From assembly GCA_022013235.1 (NCBI GenBank), contig JAKLQR010000384.1, positions 1-10,295 of the forward strand: a stretch of DNA of 10,295 nucleotides, written 5' to 3'. Each line of letters starts with the position of its first letter. Within the stretch, counting starts at the first letter, position 1. The DNA comes from Thermodesulfovibrionales bacterium. Its GTDB lineage: Bacteria; Nitrospirota; Thermodesulfovibrionia; Thermodesulfovibrionales; SM23-35. A program made the position numbers and the translations under genes. Under the pieces are notes generated by a model that was not told where the DNA came from, ran no database searches, and saw nothing but the letters and a program-made list of their open reading frames with translations. This document shows positions 1 to 7,374 of this stretch, piece by piece.

Positions 1-501
1 AAAGAGCACGGAAAGCCCGATCTCTTTTGCGAGATGAAGGAACTCGGCAGCCTGGTTTTTGCCGAGAATCGCAGCGATCAGCAGGACCGCATCTGCACTA
101 TTTGCTCTCGCCTCATAAATCTGATATTCATCGAAGATAAAATCTTTTCTCAGGACAGGTTTTGTAAGGAATTTTTTTACGTCAGGAATAAACGTAAGGC
201 TCCCGGAGAAGAAATCCTCTTCGGTGAGCACCGAAACAGCATGGACATTCTTTTCCTGATACACGCGGGCGATCGCACGATGATCAAAGTTCTGTCTGAT
301 AATCCCCTTTGAGGGGGAGGCTTTTTTTATCTCGGCAATCAGTTTGATTTTTTCGTCCGGGGATCTTCTTATTGCTGCCCTGAAATCCCTTGGTTTTTCA
401 ATATCGCTGATTACGGATTTAAGTTCTTTCAGCGGAGTCAGCGATATTGCCGATACAAGCCTCTCTTTCTTCTTGGCAACTATTGTATCCAGGATTGACA
501 T
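1..501 (-). CDS. trpC: Indole-3-glycerol phosphate synthase, N-terminal part (runs off left edge)
   Basis: This enzyme closes the indole ring from CdRP to give indole-3-glycerol phosphate in tryptophan synthesis, in the cytoplasm. Read on the minus strand from the ATG at 501, 167 codons are open to the window edge, against about 255-270 residues for the whole family. The N-terminus MSILDTIVAKKKERL is typical. AEIKKASPSKG at 56-66 supplies the catalytic Glu57 and Lys59, LRKDF at 117-121 supplies the catalytic Lys119, and ARANSADAVLLI at 131-142 is the next conserved barrel strand. These correspond to E51, K53 and K110 of the Sulfolobus enzyme. No clear Shine-Dalgarno precedes the ATG. The gene is divergent from the kinase at 781, so it is the first gene of its transcript; other trp genes may follow to the left, outside the window. 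The C-terminal half, with the remaining catalytic Glu residues, cannot be seen. Confidence 0.95.
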   Translation of the reverse strand, partial: MSILDTIVAKKKERLVSAISLTPLKELKSVISDIEKPRDFRAAIRRSPDEKIKLIAEIKKASPSKGIIRQNFDHRAIARVYQEKNVHAVSVLTEEDFFSGSLTFIPDVKKFLTKPVLRKDFIFDEYQIYEARANSADAVLLIAAILGKNQAAEFLHLAKEIGLSVLF

Positions 502-588
502 GTGAAATTGTAGAAGGAGTGAGAAGGCTTTTGCAAGCAGAGGTCAGGAGTCGCAGAGGCGAAAAAGAGGAAATTCACTCCCTTTGGT

Positions 589-636
589 GTCCTTCGACAG
601 GCTTCGGCGTGGGCTCAGCCGAACGCTCAGAATGAC
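589..636. repeat. REP-like palindromic element
   Basis: Between the two divergent genes lies an imperfect palindrome. The inner arms TTCGGC (603-608) and GCCGAA (618-623) pair perfectly around a 9-nt loop. The outer arms, GTCcTTC from 589 and GAAtGAC to 636, pair with one mismatch. The text CCTTCGACAGGC...GCTCAGAATGAC resembles a dispersed intergenic repeat family common in environmental bacterial genomes; that match is from memory. It lies upstream of both neighbouring genes, so it is not positioned as a terminator for either. Confidence 0.55.
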
Positions 637-649
637 AGAAACGTTTTCT

Positions 650-678
650 TAGACTTTTGCAAGATCTCTTTATATAAT
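650..678 (+). promoter_or_regulatory. Candidate sigma70-type promoter for hybrid kinase A
   Basis: TAGACT (650-655, four of six matches to TTGACA) is followed after exactly 17 bp by TATAAT (673-678, perfect). The -10 sits in an A+T-rich block, TATATAATAATATATA. Transcription would start near 685, leaving a leader of about 95 nt before the ATG at 781. The same A+T-rich block might also serve trpC leftward, but no convincing pair of boxes is visible in that direction. Confidence 0.4.
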
Positions 679-780
679 AATATATAGCTTTTGCTAAATA
701 CATCTAATGGAAAATCCGGATAGAACTTTCAAACGCAAAAAACACGGAATAGGATACATTAATACTCCTGGGGGATAGCT

Positions 781-3279
781 ATGTTGCATATGACATCTAA
801 ATCGCCTGTTCGGCTTTTAGTTATAATATTTTTCTCGGTATTTGTTGTCGAGACATCTATAATGTTTTTCCTGTCCACTCTCCCTCCTGTTCCAACCTGG
901 ATGTGGGCTATGTTTGATGCCACCTTGCTCGTCATACTCCTTTCTCCGGCGCTTTACTTTTTTGTACTGCGCCCGTTGATGCAGCATATATCCGAAAGAA
1001 AGCTGGCAGAGGAGGCGCTACGGGCAGCCCTCAGGACAGCAGAAGACGAAAGACTCAAATCAAAATCAATTATCGAAAGCATAGGGGAACCGCTTGGTAT
1101 TATAGATACTGACTTCAGGTTTGTGTATCAAAATAAGCTTCACAGAGATTCTTTTGGAGAGCATTTAGGCGAGATCTGTTACAAGGCAATTAAGAACAGA
1201 GACGAGGGATGCGAGGGGTGCCAAATAGCTGAATCTTTCAGGGATGGCAATATCCACTCAAAGGAGAGAACTGTACCGAGAGGAAAAGGGCCGCCGTTAT
1301 ATGTCGTGAATACAGCATCCCCTTTAAGAGATTCAACCGGAAAAATTGTAGCAGGCATTGAGATCATAAGGGACATTACCGAGTGGAGGCTGGCAGAGGA
1401 GGCGATTAAACTTGCTCACGCAGAGCTCGACCAGATATTTAATACAGCTGCGGATGGTATGCGACTGATTGATAAAGACTTCAACGTACTTCGGATTAAC
1501 AATACATTTTCAACACTATCCGGCGTGAGCAGAGAAGAAGCAATCGGGGAAAAATGCCATGAGGTATTTAGTGGACCAATGTGCTTTACCCCCGATTGTC
1601 CGCTGACACGGATTCTTGGTGGTGAGAATCGTGTTGAATACGAGGCAGAAAAAGAACGAAAAGATGGAAGCAAAATACCCTGTATTGTGACCGGCACCTC
1701 TTTTCGGGGACCCGACGGTCAACTGATCGGCATCATTGAAGATTTCAAGGACATCACCATACATAAACAAGCAGAGGAGGAAGTAAAATCTCTCAAGCAG
1801 CAGATGGAGTTCATTTTAGGCGCGACGAAGACGGGACTTGACATTATAGATTCAGAATTTAACATGCGATACATTGATCCGGAGTGGCAAAAGATATACG
1901 GTGATCCGACCGGAAGAAAATGTTATGAATACTATATGGAAAGAAGTGAAATGTGTCCTGGCTGTGGTATTCCGAAGGCCCTGGAGACGAAGACTATCAC
2001 CGTTACAGAAGAGGTCCTGGTTAAGGAAGGGAACAGACCCATACAGGTCACAACCATACCGTTTCAGAATGAGAAAGGGGAGTGGTTAGTTGCAGAGGTG
2101 AATGTTGATATCACCGAACGCAAGAAGCTTGAGGAACAGCTCCTTCAGGCACAGAAGATGGAAGCGGTTGGTCAGCTCGCAGGAGGCATAGCCCATGATT
2201 TCAACAATATCCTGACAGTGATAATAGGCTTTGGAACCCTTTTGAAAGCGGAGATAAGCAGGGACGATCCTTTGAGAACGAATGTAACGCAGATACTCCA
2301 TGCCTCAGAGAGGGCTGCCAGCTTAACACAGGCACTCCTTGCCTTCAGCAGAAAGCAGATAATCAATCCGAAGATTGTAAATCTGAATGAAATAATAGCA
2401 GCCTTGAAAAAACTTCTGTCCCGGATCATTGGGGAAGATATAGAACTTGCTACATTTCTCGCAGATGAAGCCCTCATGGTAATGGCAGACAGCACTCATA
2501 TGGAGCAGGTTTTGATGAACCTTACCACAAATGCAAGAGATGCAATGCCTGATGGTGGAAGTTTGACAATCAGGACAGAACTTATGCAATTCGACCATGA
2601 ATACATAAAAGCGCACGGGTATGGTATACCCGGGCCCTATGCCCTTATATCAGTTGAGGACACAGGTCAGGGGATGGATGTGGAGACGAGGGAAAAGATA
2701 TTTGAGCCTTTCTTCACAACCAAGGAAATGGGGAAAGGCACAGGCCTCGGGCTGGCAATGGTATACGGGATAATAAAACAGCATGATGGCTATATCAATG
2801 TATACAGTGAACCCGGAAAAGGGACTACATTCAAGATATATCTGCCTTTGATTAAGTCAGGTGTTGAAGAGGAAAAGCCGGCAGACCTTTCCGTTGCGGA
2901 GAGAGGAACAGAAACAGTCCTTGTGGCAGAGGATGATGTCCAGGTCAGAGATCTCACAAAATGTGTGCTTGAAGGGTCCGGTTATCAGGTGTTGGATGCA
3001 GAGGATGGAGAGGATGCGATGCGGATATTTAAAGAGAATAAAGACCGGATTCAGCTTCTCATTCTTGATGTGGTGATGCCGAAGAAGAACGGCAAGGAGG
3101 TTTATGATGAGATAAAGAAAATAAGACCTGACATGAAGGCGATCTTCACCAGCGGGTATAATGCAGAGCTTATTCATAAAAAAGGGATATTAGAAAAAGG
3201 ATTTGGCTTTATAGTAAAACCCTCTTCCCCGCAAGAGCTTTTGAAAAAGGTAAGGGAAGTGTTGGATAACCGGCTATGA
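781..3279 (+). CDS. Membrane-anchored hybrid histidine kinase A: 2 TM, three PAS, HisKA, HATPase, REC
   Basis: A sensor kinase that should autophosphorylate on His and pass the phosphate to its own C-terminal receiver. Hydrophobic helices at about 12-34 and 39-67 leave almost no external loop, so sensing is probably cytoplasmic. Three PAS domains follow (about 96-205, 214-330, 338-450). Each has a G-x2-C start and three Cys: C133/C144/C147, C259/C268/C273 and C381/C392/C395. The kinase core has AHDFNNIL with His472, the N box around Asn584, EDTGQG with Asp627 and GTGLGL at 653-658; HDFNN marks the NtrB-like/HPK4 kinase type. The receiver has E717-D718-D719, phospho-acceptor Asp763, Thr790 and Lys813, all intact. 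The start is set by GGGGGA at 770-775; a second ATG at 790 is possible. It stands alone, with spacers on both sides, and is a close paralogue of the kinase at 4627. Ligand and partner are unknown. Confidence 0.93.
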   Translation: MLHMTSKSPVRLLVIIFFSVFVVETSIMFFLSTLPPVPTWMWAMFDATLLVILLSPALYFFVLRPLMQHISERKLAEEALRAALRTAEDERLKSKSIIESIGEPLGIIDTDFRFVYQNKLHRDSFGEHLGEICYKAIKNRDEGCEGCQIAESFRDGNIHSKERTVPRGKGPPLYVVNTASPLRDSTGKIVAGIEIIRDITEWRLAEEAIKLAHAELDQIFNTAADGMRLIDKDFNVLRINNTFSTLSGVSREEAIGEKCHEVFSGPMCFTPDCPLTRILGGENRVEYEAEKERKDGSKIPCIVTGTSFRGPDGQLIGIIEDFKDITIHKQAEEEVKSLKQQMEFILGATKTGLDIIDSEFNMRYIDPEWQKIYGDPTGRKCYEYYMERSEMCPGCGIPKALETKTITVTEEVLVKEGNRPIQVTTIPFQNEKGEWLVAEVNVDITERKKLEEQLLQAQKMEAVGQLAGGIAHDFNNILTVIIGFGTLLKAEISRDDPLRTNVTQILHASERAASLTQALLAFSRKQIINPKIVNLNEIIAALKKLLSRIIGEDIELATFLADEALMVMADSTHMEQVLMNLTTNARDAMPDGGSLTIRTELMQFDHEYIKAHGYGIPGPYALISVEDTGQGMDVETREKIFEPFFTTKEMGKGTGLGLAMVYGIIKQHDGYINVYSEPGKGTTFKIYLPLIKSGVEEEKPADLSVAERGTETVLVAEDDVQVRDLTKCVLEGSGYQVLDAEDGEDAMRIFKENKDRIQLLILDVVMPKKNGKEVYDEIKKIRPDMKAIFTSGYNAELIHKKGILEKGFGFIVKPSSPQELLKKVREVLDNRL

Positions 3280-3325
3280 TTAGAATCTTAAAACAATGAA
3301 CAAAACAAAAGGGACGGTTCTAATC
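3278..3325 (+). terminator. Weak terminator-like inverted repeat after kinase A
   Basis: GATTAGAA (3278-3285) is perfectly complementary to TTCTAATC (3318-3325), extendable by one G-T and one C-G pair, and is followed by TTT. The loop is about 28-32 nt and the stem is A+T-rich and overlaps the stop codon, so this is a poor intrinsic terminator. It could instead be part of a larger folded element in the spacer. Confidence 0.25.
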
Positions 3326-3504
3326 TTTAGACAGATAAAATCTTGACAACCGCAGGGCAGCGCTGTGACTCCGCTTGCCTCAACCGATTGTACTCTCTTA
3401 AAGGGTCAGTGTGAATCTGCTGATCGCGCTGAAAGGTTTATCTGATTAGTTTTTGATCTCTGTCCTTATGGCTTTTCAAATAAAAGCAGCTTATACTTAA
3501 AGTT

Positions 3505-3509
3505 AGGAG
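3505..3509 (+). promoter_or_regulatory. Ribosome binding site of the first V4R gene
   Basis: AGGAG lies 3 nt before the ATG at 3513. It is the only good Shine-Dalgarno nearby and supports this start, although the spacing is tight. A TATACT hexamer at 3492-3497 looks like a -10 box but would start transcription inside the ribosome binding site, so it is probably not the promoter. Confidence 0.5.
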
Positions 3510-3512
3510 TTT

Positions 3513-4025
3513 ATGTTGCTTGAATTCGAGTCAGAATCGAATATTTTAAAGCTTGACAGTGTTGCAGTATCCCTTCACTGCCATCACTATAACTGCGGTC
3601 TCGTGAAAGCCCTCGAAGAAATGGAAGGGATCGATGCGCGGTCTATAATTATTCAGGCCGCGCAGGAAGAGTTCCATGATAATTTTGCACGATATATCCT
3701 GAATCATCTGAATAGCGTTCCCGCAGAGGAGAAATTGAAGGCAGCTGCAGAATTGTATCGGTTTATGGGATTCGGGCGGATTGACCTTTCAGGGTTAAGC
3801 GAATCAGGCGGCAAGGCATATGCCGACTCTTCATATTATGTGACTGGCTGGCTGGCGAAATACGAGCGACGTACAACCCCTGTGTGTCATTTGACCTGCG
3901 GTTTTTTGGGTGGAATACTCTCTGCAGTGTATGAAAAGCCGTTTGATGCGTACCGCGTTGAGGAGACTATATGTATGATATCAGGGCAGGAACAATGTGA
4001 ATTTCTCATCACGGTGAAGGAATAA
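3513..4025 (+). CDS. V4R-domain (4-vinyl reductase-like) small-molecule-binding protein
   Basis: A soluble 170-residue protein, essentially one V4R domain, the ligand-binding fold shared with the sensor part of XylR/DmpR-type activators and with BchJ. The end of the domain is diagnostic: ETICMISGQEQCEF at 151-164. C129, E151, C154 and C162 reproduce the E-x2-C-x7-C spacing, plus an upstream Cys, of the zinc site described for the phenol sensor MopR (C155, E178, C181, C189; from memory). A second cluster, HCHHYNC at 22-28, is unusual and could also bind metal or a cofactor. There is no output domain, so it probably signals through a partner. Its stop overlaps the next start (TAATG), so it is translationally coupled to the second V4R gene, and kinase B follows directly. 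An enzymatic vinyl-reductase role is unlikely, since no chlorophyll genes are seen. The ligand is unknown. Confidence 0.75.
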   Translation: MLLEFESESNILKLDSVAVSLHCHHYNCGLVKALEEMEGIDARSIIIQAAQEEFHDNFARYILNHLNSVPAEEKLKAAAELYRFMGFGRIDLSGLSESGGKAYADSSYYVTGWLAKYERRTTPVCHLTCGFLGGILSAVYEKPFDAYRVEETICMISGQEQCEFLITVKE

Positions 4026-4617
4026 TGGCGATAGACAGCAAAAAGATTATTGAAATAGCTTCAAAATTGCAAATTGAAAGCAACGAGAAGGGCATCATGG
4101 CTGCCTTTGGCGTCTACGCCGCAATGAATTACAATGAATTCTACTTTAAGGTCGTGTCTCAGGCTATTCATGCCATGAATACTCATTCAGTACTCACGAT
4201 CGAAAAAAATTATACGATGCTGTCCTTGAATGCGGCTACCATACCTTTCACGGCATACGGACTTCCATGCACTGGCGGGAATATATTACGCCGATGATTT
4301 CCACTCCCGAAGATGAAGTCGCTGCGCTTGTTGCGTTTACGAATATCTTTGGTATCGGATACATCGATATAGAAGAGCTCATCCCGGGAGAGCGGCTGGT
4401 GACAGTGGTGAAGAATGCATATGATCCGGGCCGGTATATGGAAAAATACGGTCCGCAGCCCTATGGCAGATGTTATATGTTCAGCGCATGTACTGCTTCT
4501 TATATGGACCTTGTCTATAGTGATCCCTATCCGTCCGGCATGGGGATGTTTAAGGCCAGAGAAGTGACCTGCCGATCAACGGGGGGTTCAATCTGCAGGT
4601 TTATCGCAGAGCGGTAG
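4025..4617 (+). pseudogene. Second V4R-domain protein, interrupted by a frameshift at an A7 tract
   Basis: The frame opened by the ATG at 4025 (SD AAGGA at 4017-4021) reads through an N-terminal region and then closes at 4297. From the A7 run at 4203-4209 onward, the frame one base back continues without a stop to 4617 and reads KKLYDAVLECGYHTFHGIRT, which is family-like. Reading A8 joins the two parts into one 197-residue V4R protein. Its domain end has E180, C183 and C191 (E-x2-C-x7-C), with C156 upstream, matching the first V4R protein; IFGIGYIDI aligns with its FMGFGRIDL. The ATG at 4267 in the second frame is an internal codon, not a real start. The break may be a sequencing indel, a recent mutation, or slippage on the A run. 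No strong stem or upstream SD that would drive programmed frameshifting is visible. If the break is real, only a truncated 90-residue N-terminal product is made. Confidence 0.75.
4203..4209 (+). other. Frameshift site: seven-A homopolymer
   Basis: The upstream frame reads GAA AAA AAT here and the downstream frame reads AAA AAA TTA. One more A would restore a continuous gene. The heptamer A AAA AAT is only a moderate ribosomal slippery sequence. Homopolymer indel error or transcriptional slippage are equally compatible. Confidence 0.7.
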
Positions 4618-4626
4618 ATACAGGGC

Positions 4627-7374
4627 ATGAAACGTCACACCCCGGAAGAAATAACGAAGCGTAAGAGCTGGCCGAAGGATATGAGCGCGCCGGCTATCCT
4701 GCATTCTTTGCCGGACGCCGTTTTTTTTACCGACCCGCAGATGCGCATACTCTACTTTAATCTGGAAGCTGAAAGGATAACCGGGTTCAAAGAGTACGAA
4801 GCATGCGGCATGTACTGCAAGGATGTTCTGAAGACGGGGATATGCGAGACTGAATGTGTTGTGAAAAAAGCCCTGGATGCGGACCAGAATATCTTTAATA
4901 TTGAGACAACACTCAAAACCGCCACCGGCAGGACCATCCCCACGCTGGTGAGCGCCTCTCTCATCAAGAACACGGAAGGCAGGATTATTGGCTATCTCTA
5001 TTCATTCAGGGACATAACTTCATTGAAAAAAGTTATGTGGGACCTTGAAACTTCTCATGTAACCCTGAAAGAAAAGAATGTTGAACTTTCCCGTGCGCTT
5101 GAAGAACTTACCAGGACCGAAGAATCACTGAGAAAGTCAGAAAATGAGAAGAGGGTCATTCTTGACGCAATGCATGAGAGGATGAGCTACCGGGATAAGG
5201 ATATGAAAATATTGTGGGCGAACAGGACTTTTGTGGAATATGCATCCTTGCCTGAAGAAGAGATAAAGGGCCGCACCTGTTATGAGGTATTGCATAAAAG
5301 GAATGAACCGTGTACGGAATGTCCTTTCCACGAGAATATCCTCAGAGCCGGAAAATCAATTGCGATCGAGAGCGTTGCTCCTAACGGAAAGACCTGGTTT
5401 ATTCGGGGTCATCCTGTGAAAGATTCCCGGGGGGACATTACAGGCGTAGTGGAGATTAGTACGGATATAACGGATCTGAAAAAAACAGAGGCAGAATTGA
5501 GGTCATTAAAGCAGCAGATCGAGTTTGTCCTGGGCGCCACGAAGACGGGCATCGATATTATAGACGCAGAATATAATGTCCGGTATGTCGACCCGGAATG
5601 GGCTAAGATTTACGGCGACTTTGCCGGCAGGAAGTGTTATGAATATTTTATGGATCGGGATGAGGCATGTCCGGAATGCGGAATCCTGAAATCTCTGGAT
5701 TCAAAGACCGCCACAGTTAGTGAGGAAGTCCTCGTGAAGGAAAATAACAGGCCGATACAGGTGATAAGCAAACCCTTTCAAAATGAGAAAGGCGAATGGC
5801 TGGTCGCTGAAGTGAATGTCGATATTACCGAGCGCAAGAGAGTTGAAGACGCTTTAAGGGCGAGTGAAGAGAAGCTCGACGCCATGCTGCATTCAATTAG
5901 CGACCATATGAGTATGATGGACAGAGACCTCACTATTGTCTGGGCAAATACGATTGCTAAGTCAATATTCGGAGACGATATTGTCGGCAGAAAATGTTAT
6001 GAGGCATATCACCGGAGGGAAAAACCCTGCGAACCTTATCCCTGTATTGCGCTCAAGGCGTTTCAGGATGGCAAGGCGCATGAGCATGATACCCAGGTAG
6101 CAGATAAAAACGGGCAAATACTGCACTTTCATTGCACTGCGAATGTTGCGTTAAGGGATAAAGAAGGAAATCCTGCAGCAGTGATCGAGGTTTCCAGAGA
6201 TACCACGGAGCACAAGAAGCTCGAACAGCAGCTTCTTCAGGCACAGAAGATGGAGGCTATTGGTCAGCTTGCAGGAGGCATTGCTCATGATTTCAACAAT
6301 ATTCTTACCGCAATCATAGGCTTTTCGAATCTTCTCCAGATGGAGATAGGGAAAGATAGCCCCTTGCAAAATAATATAGCGCCGATACTCAACGCGGCGC
6401 AAAGAGCGTCCAGTTTAACCCATGCCCTTCTCGCCTTCAGCAGGAAACAGGTCATGAATCCAAAGCCCGTGAATCTCAATCAAATCATCAAGGGTGTTGA
6501 GAGAATATTATCAAGGATTATCGGAGAGGACATAGAATTGTCTGCAAATCTTGCCGATAAAGAATTCATAATTATGGCAGACGCGAACCAGATTGAGCAG
6601 GTACTCATGAACCTTGCTGCGAACGCAAGGGATGCAATGCCTGACGGAGGGAAGTTAACCATCAGAACAGATTTGTTGAAAATTGACGATCAGTATCTCG
6701 CAGCCCATGGGTATGGTAAGCCGGGGATTTATGCAATGGTTTCGCTTGAGGATACAGGCCACGGAATAGACATAAAGACGCAAGAAAAGATATTCGAGCC
6801 ATTTTTTACAACCAAGCAAGTGGGCAAGGGGACAGGACTTGGGCTTGCGATGGTATACGGAATCATTAAACAACACGAGGGATATATCAACGTATACAGT
6901 GAGCCTGACAAAGGCACCACATTTAAAATATATCTGCCTTTGATTCAATCAGCGCTTGAAGCTGCAAAGCAGGAATACCCCACAAGCATAAAAGGGGGTG
7001 AAGAGACAATTCTTGTGGCAGAGGATGATGTTCAGGTCAGAAGCTTCATACAGAAGCTGCTTGAGAAATATGGATATGAAGTTCTGGTAGCAATAGACGG
7101 AGAGGACGCGATAAAGGTTTTTCATGAACACAAGGAAAAAATTCAGCTTATTATTCTTGATACGATCATGCCGAAAAAGAGCGGGAAGGAAGTTTATGAT
7201 GAGATAATGAAAATAAGACCTGAGATGAAGACAATTTTTACAAGTGGCTATGTTTCTGATATTGAACAGAGAAAAGGCATGGGGGAGAACGGCCTTAATT
7301 TTATACCGAAACCTATTTCGCCCCATGAGTTCTTAACGAAGATATACGAAATTCTCCATAATACTTCACTATAA
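4627..7374 (+). CDS. Soluble hybrid histidine kinase B: four PAS, HisKA, HATPase, REC
   Basis: A cytoplasmic sensor kinase of 915 residues without membrane helices. PAS domains lie at about 22-135, 175-285, 292-405 and 412-525, with a coiled coil at about 136-172 between the first two. Their Cys triads are C64/C73/C77, C218/C229/C232, C337/C348/C351 and C457/C468/C473. The kinase core has AHDFNNIL with His554, the N box at Asn666, EDTGHG with Asp709 and GTGLGL at 735-740. The receiver has phospho-acceptor Asp845 and Lys895. All catalytic positions look intact. It starts 9 nt after the TAG of the second V4R gene and in the same reading frame; only AGGG at 4622-4625, too close to the ATG, precedes it, so it probably relies on coupled translation. 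A start at 4681 is possible. Context suggests the V4R proteins feed signals to it. It is a paralogue of kinase A. Confidence 0.92.
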   Translation: MKRHTPEEITKRKSWPKDMSAPAILHSLPDAVFFTDPQMRILYFNLEAERITGFKEYEACGMYCKDVLKTGICETECVVKKALDADQNIFNIETTLKTATGRTIPTLVSASLIKNTEGRIIGYLYSFRDITSLKKVMWDLETSHVTLKEKNVELSRALEELTRTEESLRKSENEKRVILDAMHERMSYRDKDMKILWANRTFVEYASLPEEEIKGRTCYEVLHKRNEPCTECPFHENILRAGKSIAIESVAPNGKTWFIRGHPVKDSRGDITGVVEISTDITDLKKTEAELRSLKQQIEFVLGATKTGIDIIDAEYNVRYVDPEWAKIYGDFAGRKCYEYFMDRDEACPECGILKSLDSKTATVSEEVLVKENNRPIQVISKPFQNEKGEWLVAEVNVDITERKRVEDALRASEEKLDAMLHSISDHMSMMDRDLTIVWANTIAKSIFGDDIVGRKCYEAYHRREKPCEPYPCIALKAFQDGKAHEHDTQVADKNGQILHFHCTANVALRDKEGNPAAVIEVSRDTTEHKKLEQQLLQAQKMEAIGQLAGGIAHDFNNILTAIIGFSNLLQMEIGKDSPLQNNIAPILNAAQRASSLTHALLAFSRKQVMNPKPVNLNQIIKGVERILSRIIGEDIELSANLADKEFIIMADANQIEQVLMNLAANARDAMPDGGKLTIRTDLLKIDDQYLAAHGYGKPGIYAMVSLEDTGHGIDIKTQEKIFEPFFTTKQVGKGTGLGLAMVYGIIKQHEGYINVYSEPDKGTTFKIYLPLIQSALEAAKQEYPTSIKGGEETILVAEDDVQVRSFIQKLLEKYGYEVLVAIDGEDAIKVFHEHKEKIQLIILDTIMPKKSGKEVYDEIMKIRPEMKTIFTSGYVSDIEQRKGMGENGLNFIPKPISPHEFLTKIYEILHNTSL

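Noticed and set aside
447..635. A 62-codon plus-strand open frame across the trpC start and the palindrome
   Set aside because: It overlaps the clearly coding trpC N-terminus on the other strand and the repeat element, has no ribosome binding site and resembles no protein.
2172..2616. Long minus-strand open frames opposite the kinase A core (also opposite kinase B at 6151-6948)
   Set aside because: They are antisense reflections of strongly conserved kinase domains, occur at matching places in both paralogues and have no protein-like motifs.
3305..3326. AAAAGGGACGGTTCTAATC as part of a transposase-associated dispersed repeat
   Set aside because: GGGACGGTTC recalls such repeats, but the match is short, no transposase is nearby and a genome-wide search would be needed.
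3343..3348. A perfect TTGACA -35 box before the V4R unit
   Set aside because: No acceptable -10 hexamer lies 16-18 bp downstream (the sequence there is TGACTC-like).
4203..4260. A programmed -1 frameshift cassette
   Set aside because: A slippery run is present, but I see neither an SD-like stimulator upstream nor a strong stem or pseudoknot downstream, so an indel or sequencing error is at least as likely.
4267..4617. A separate 116-residue gene starting at the ATG at 4267
   Set aside because: The family-like reading in this frame begins upstream of 4267 at the A7 tract, so that ATG is an internal Met of the frameshifted V4R gene.
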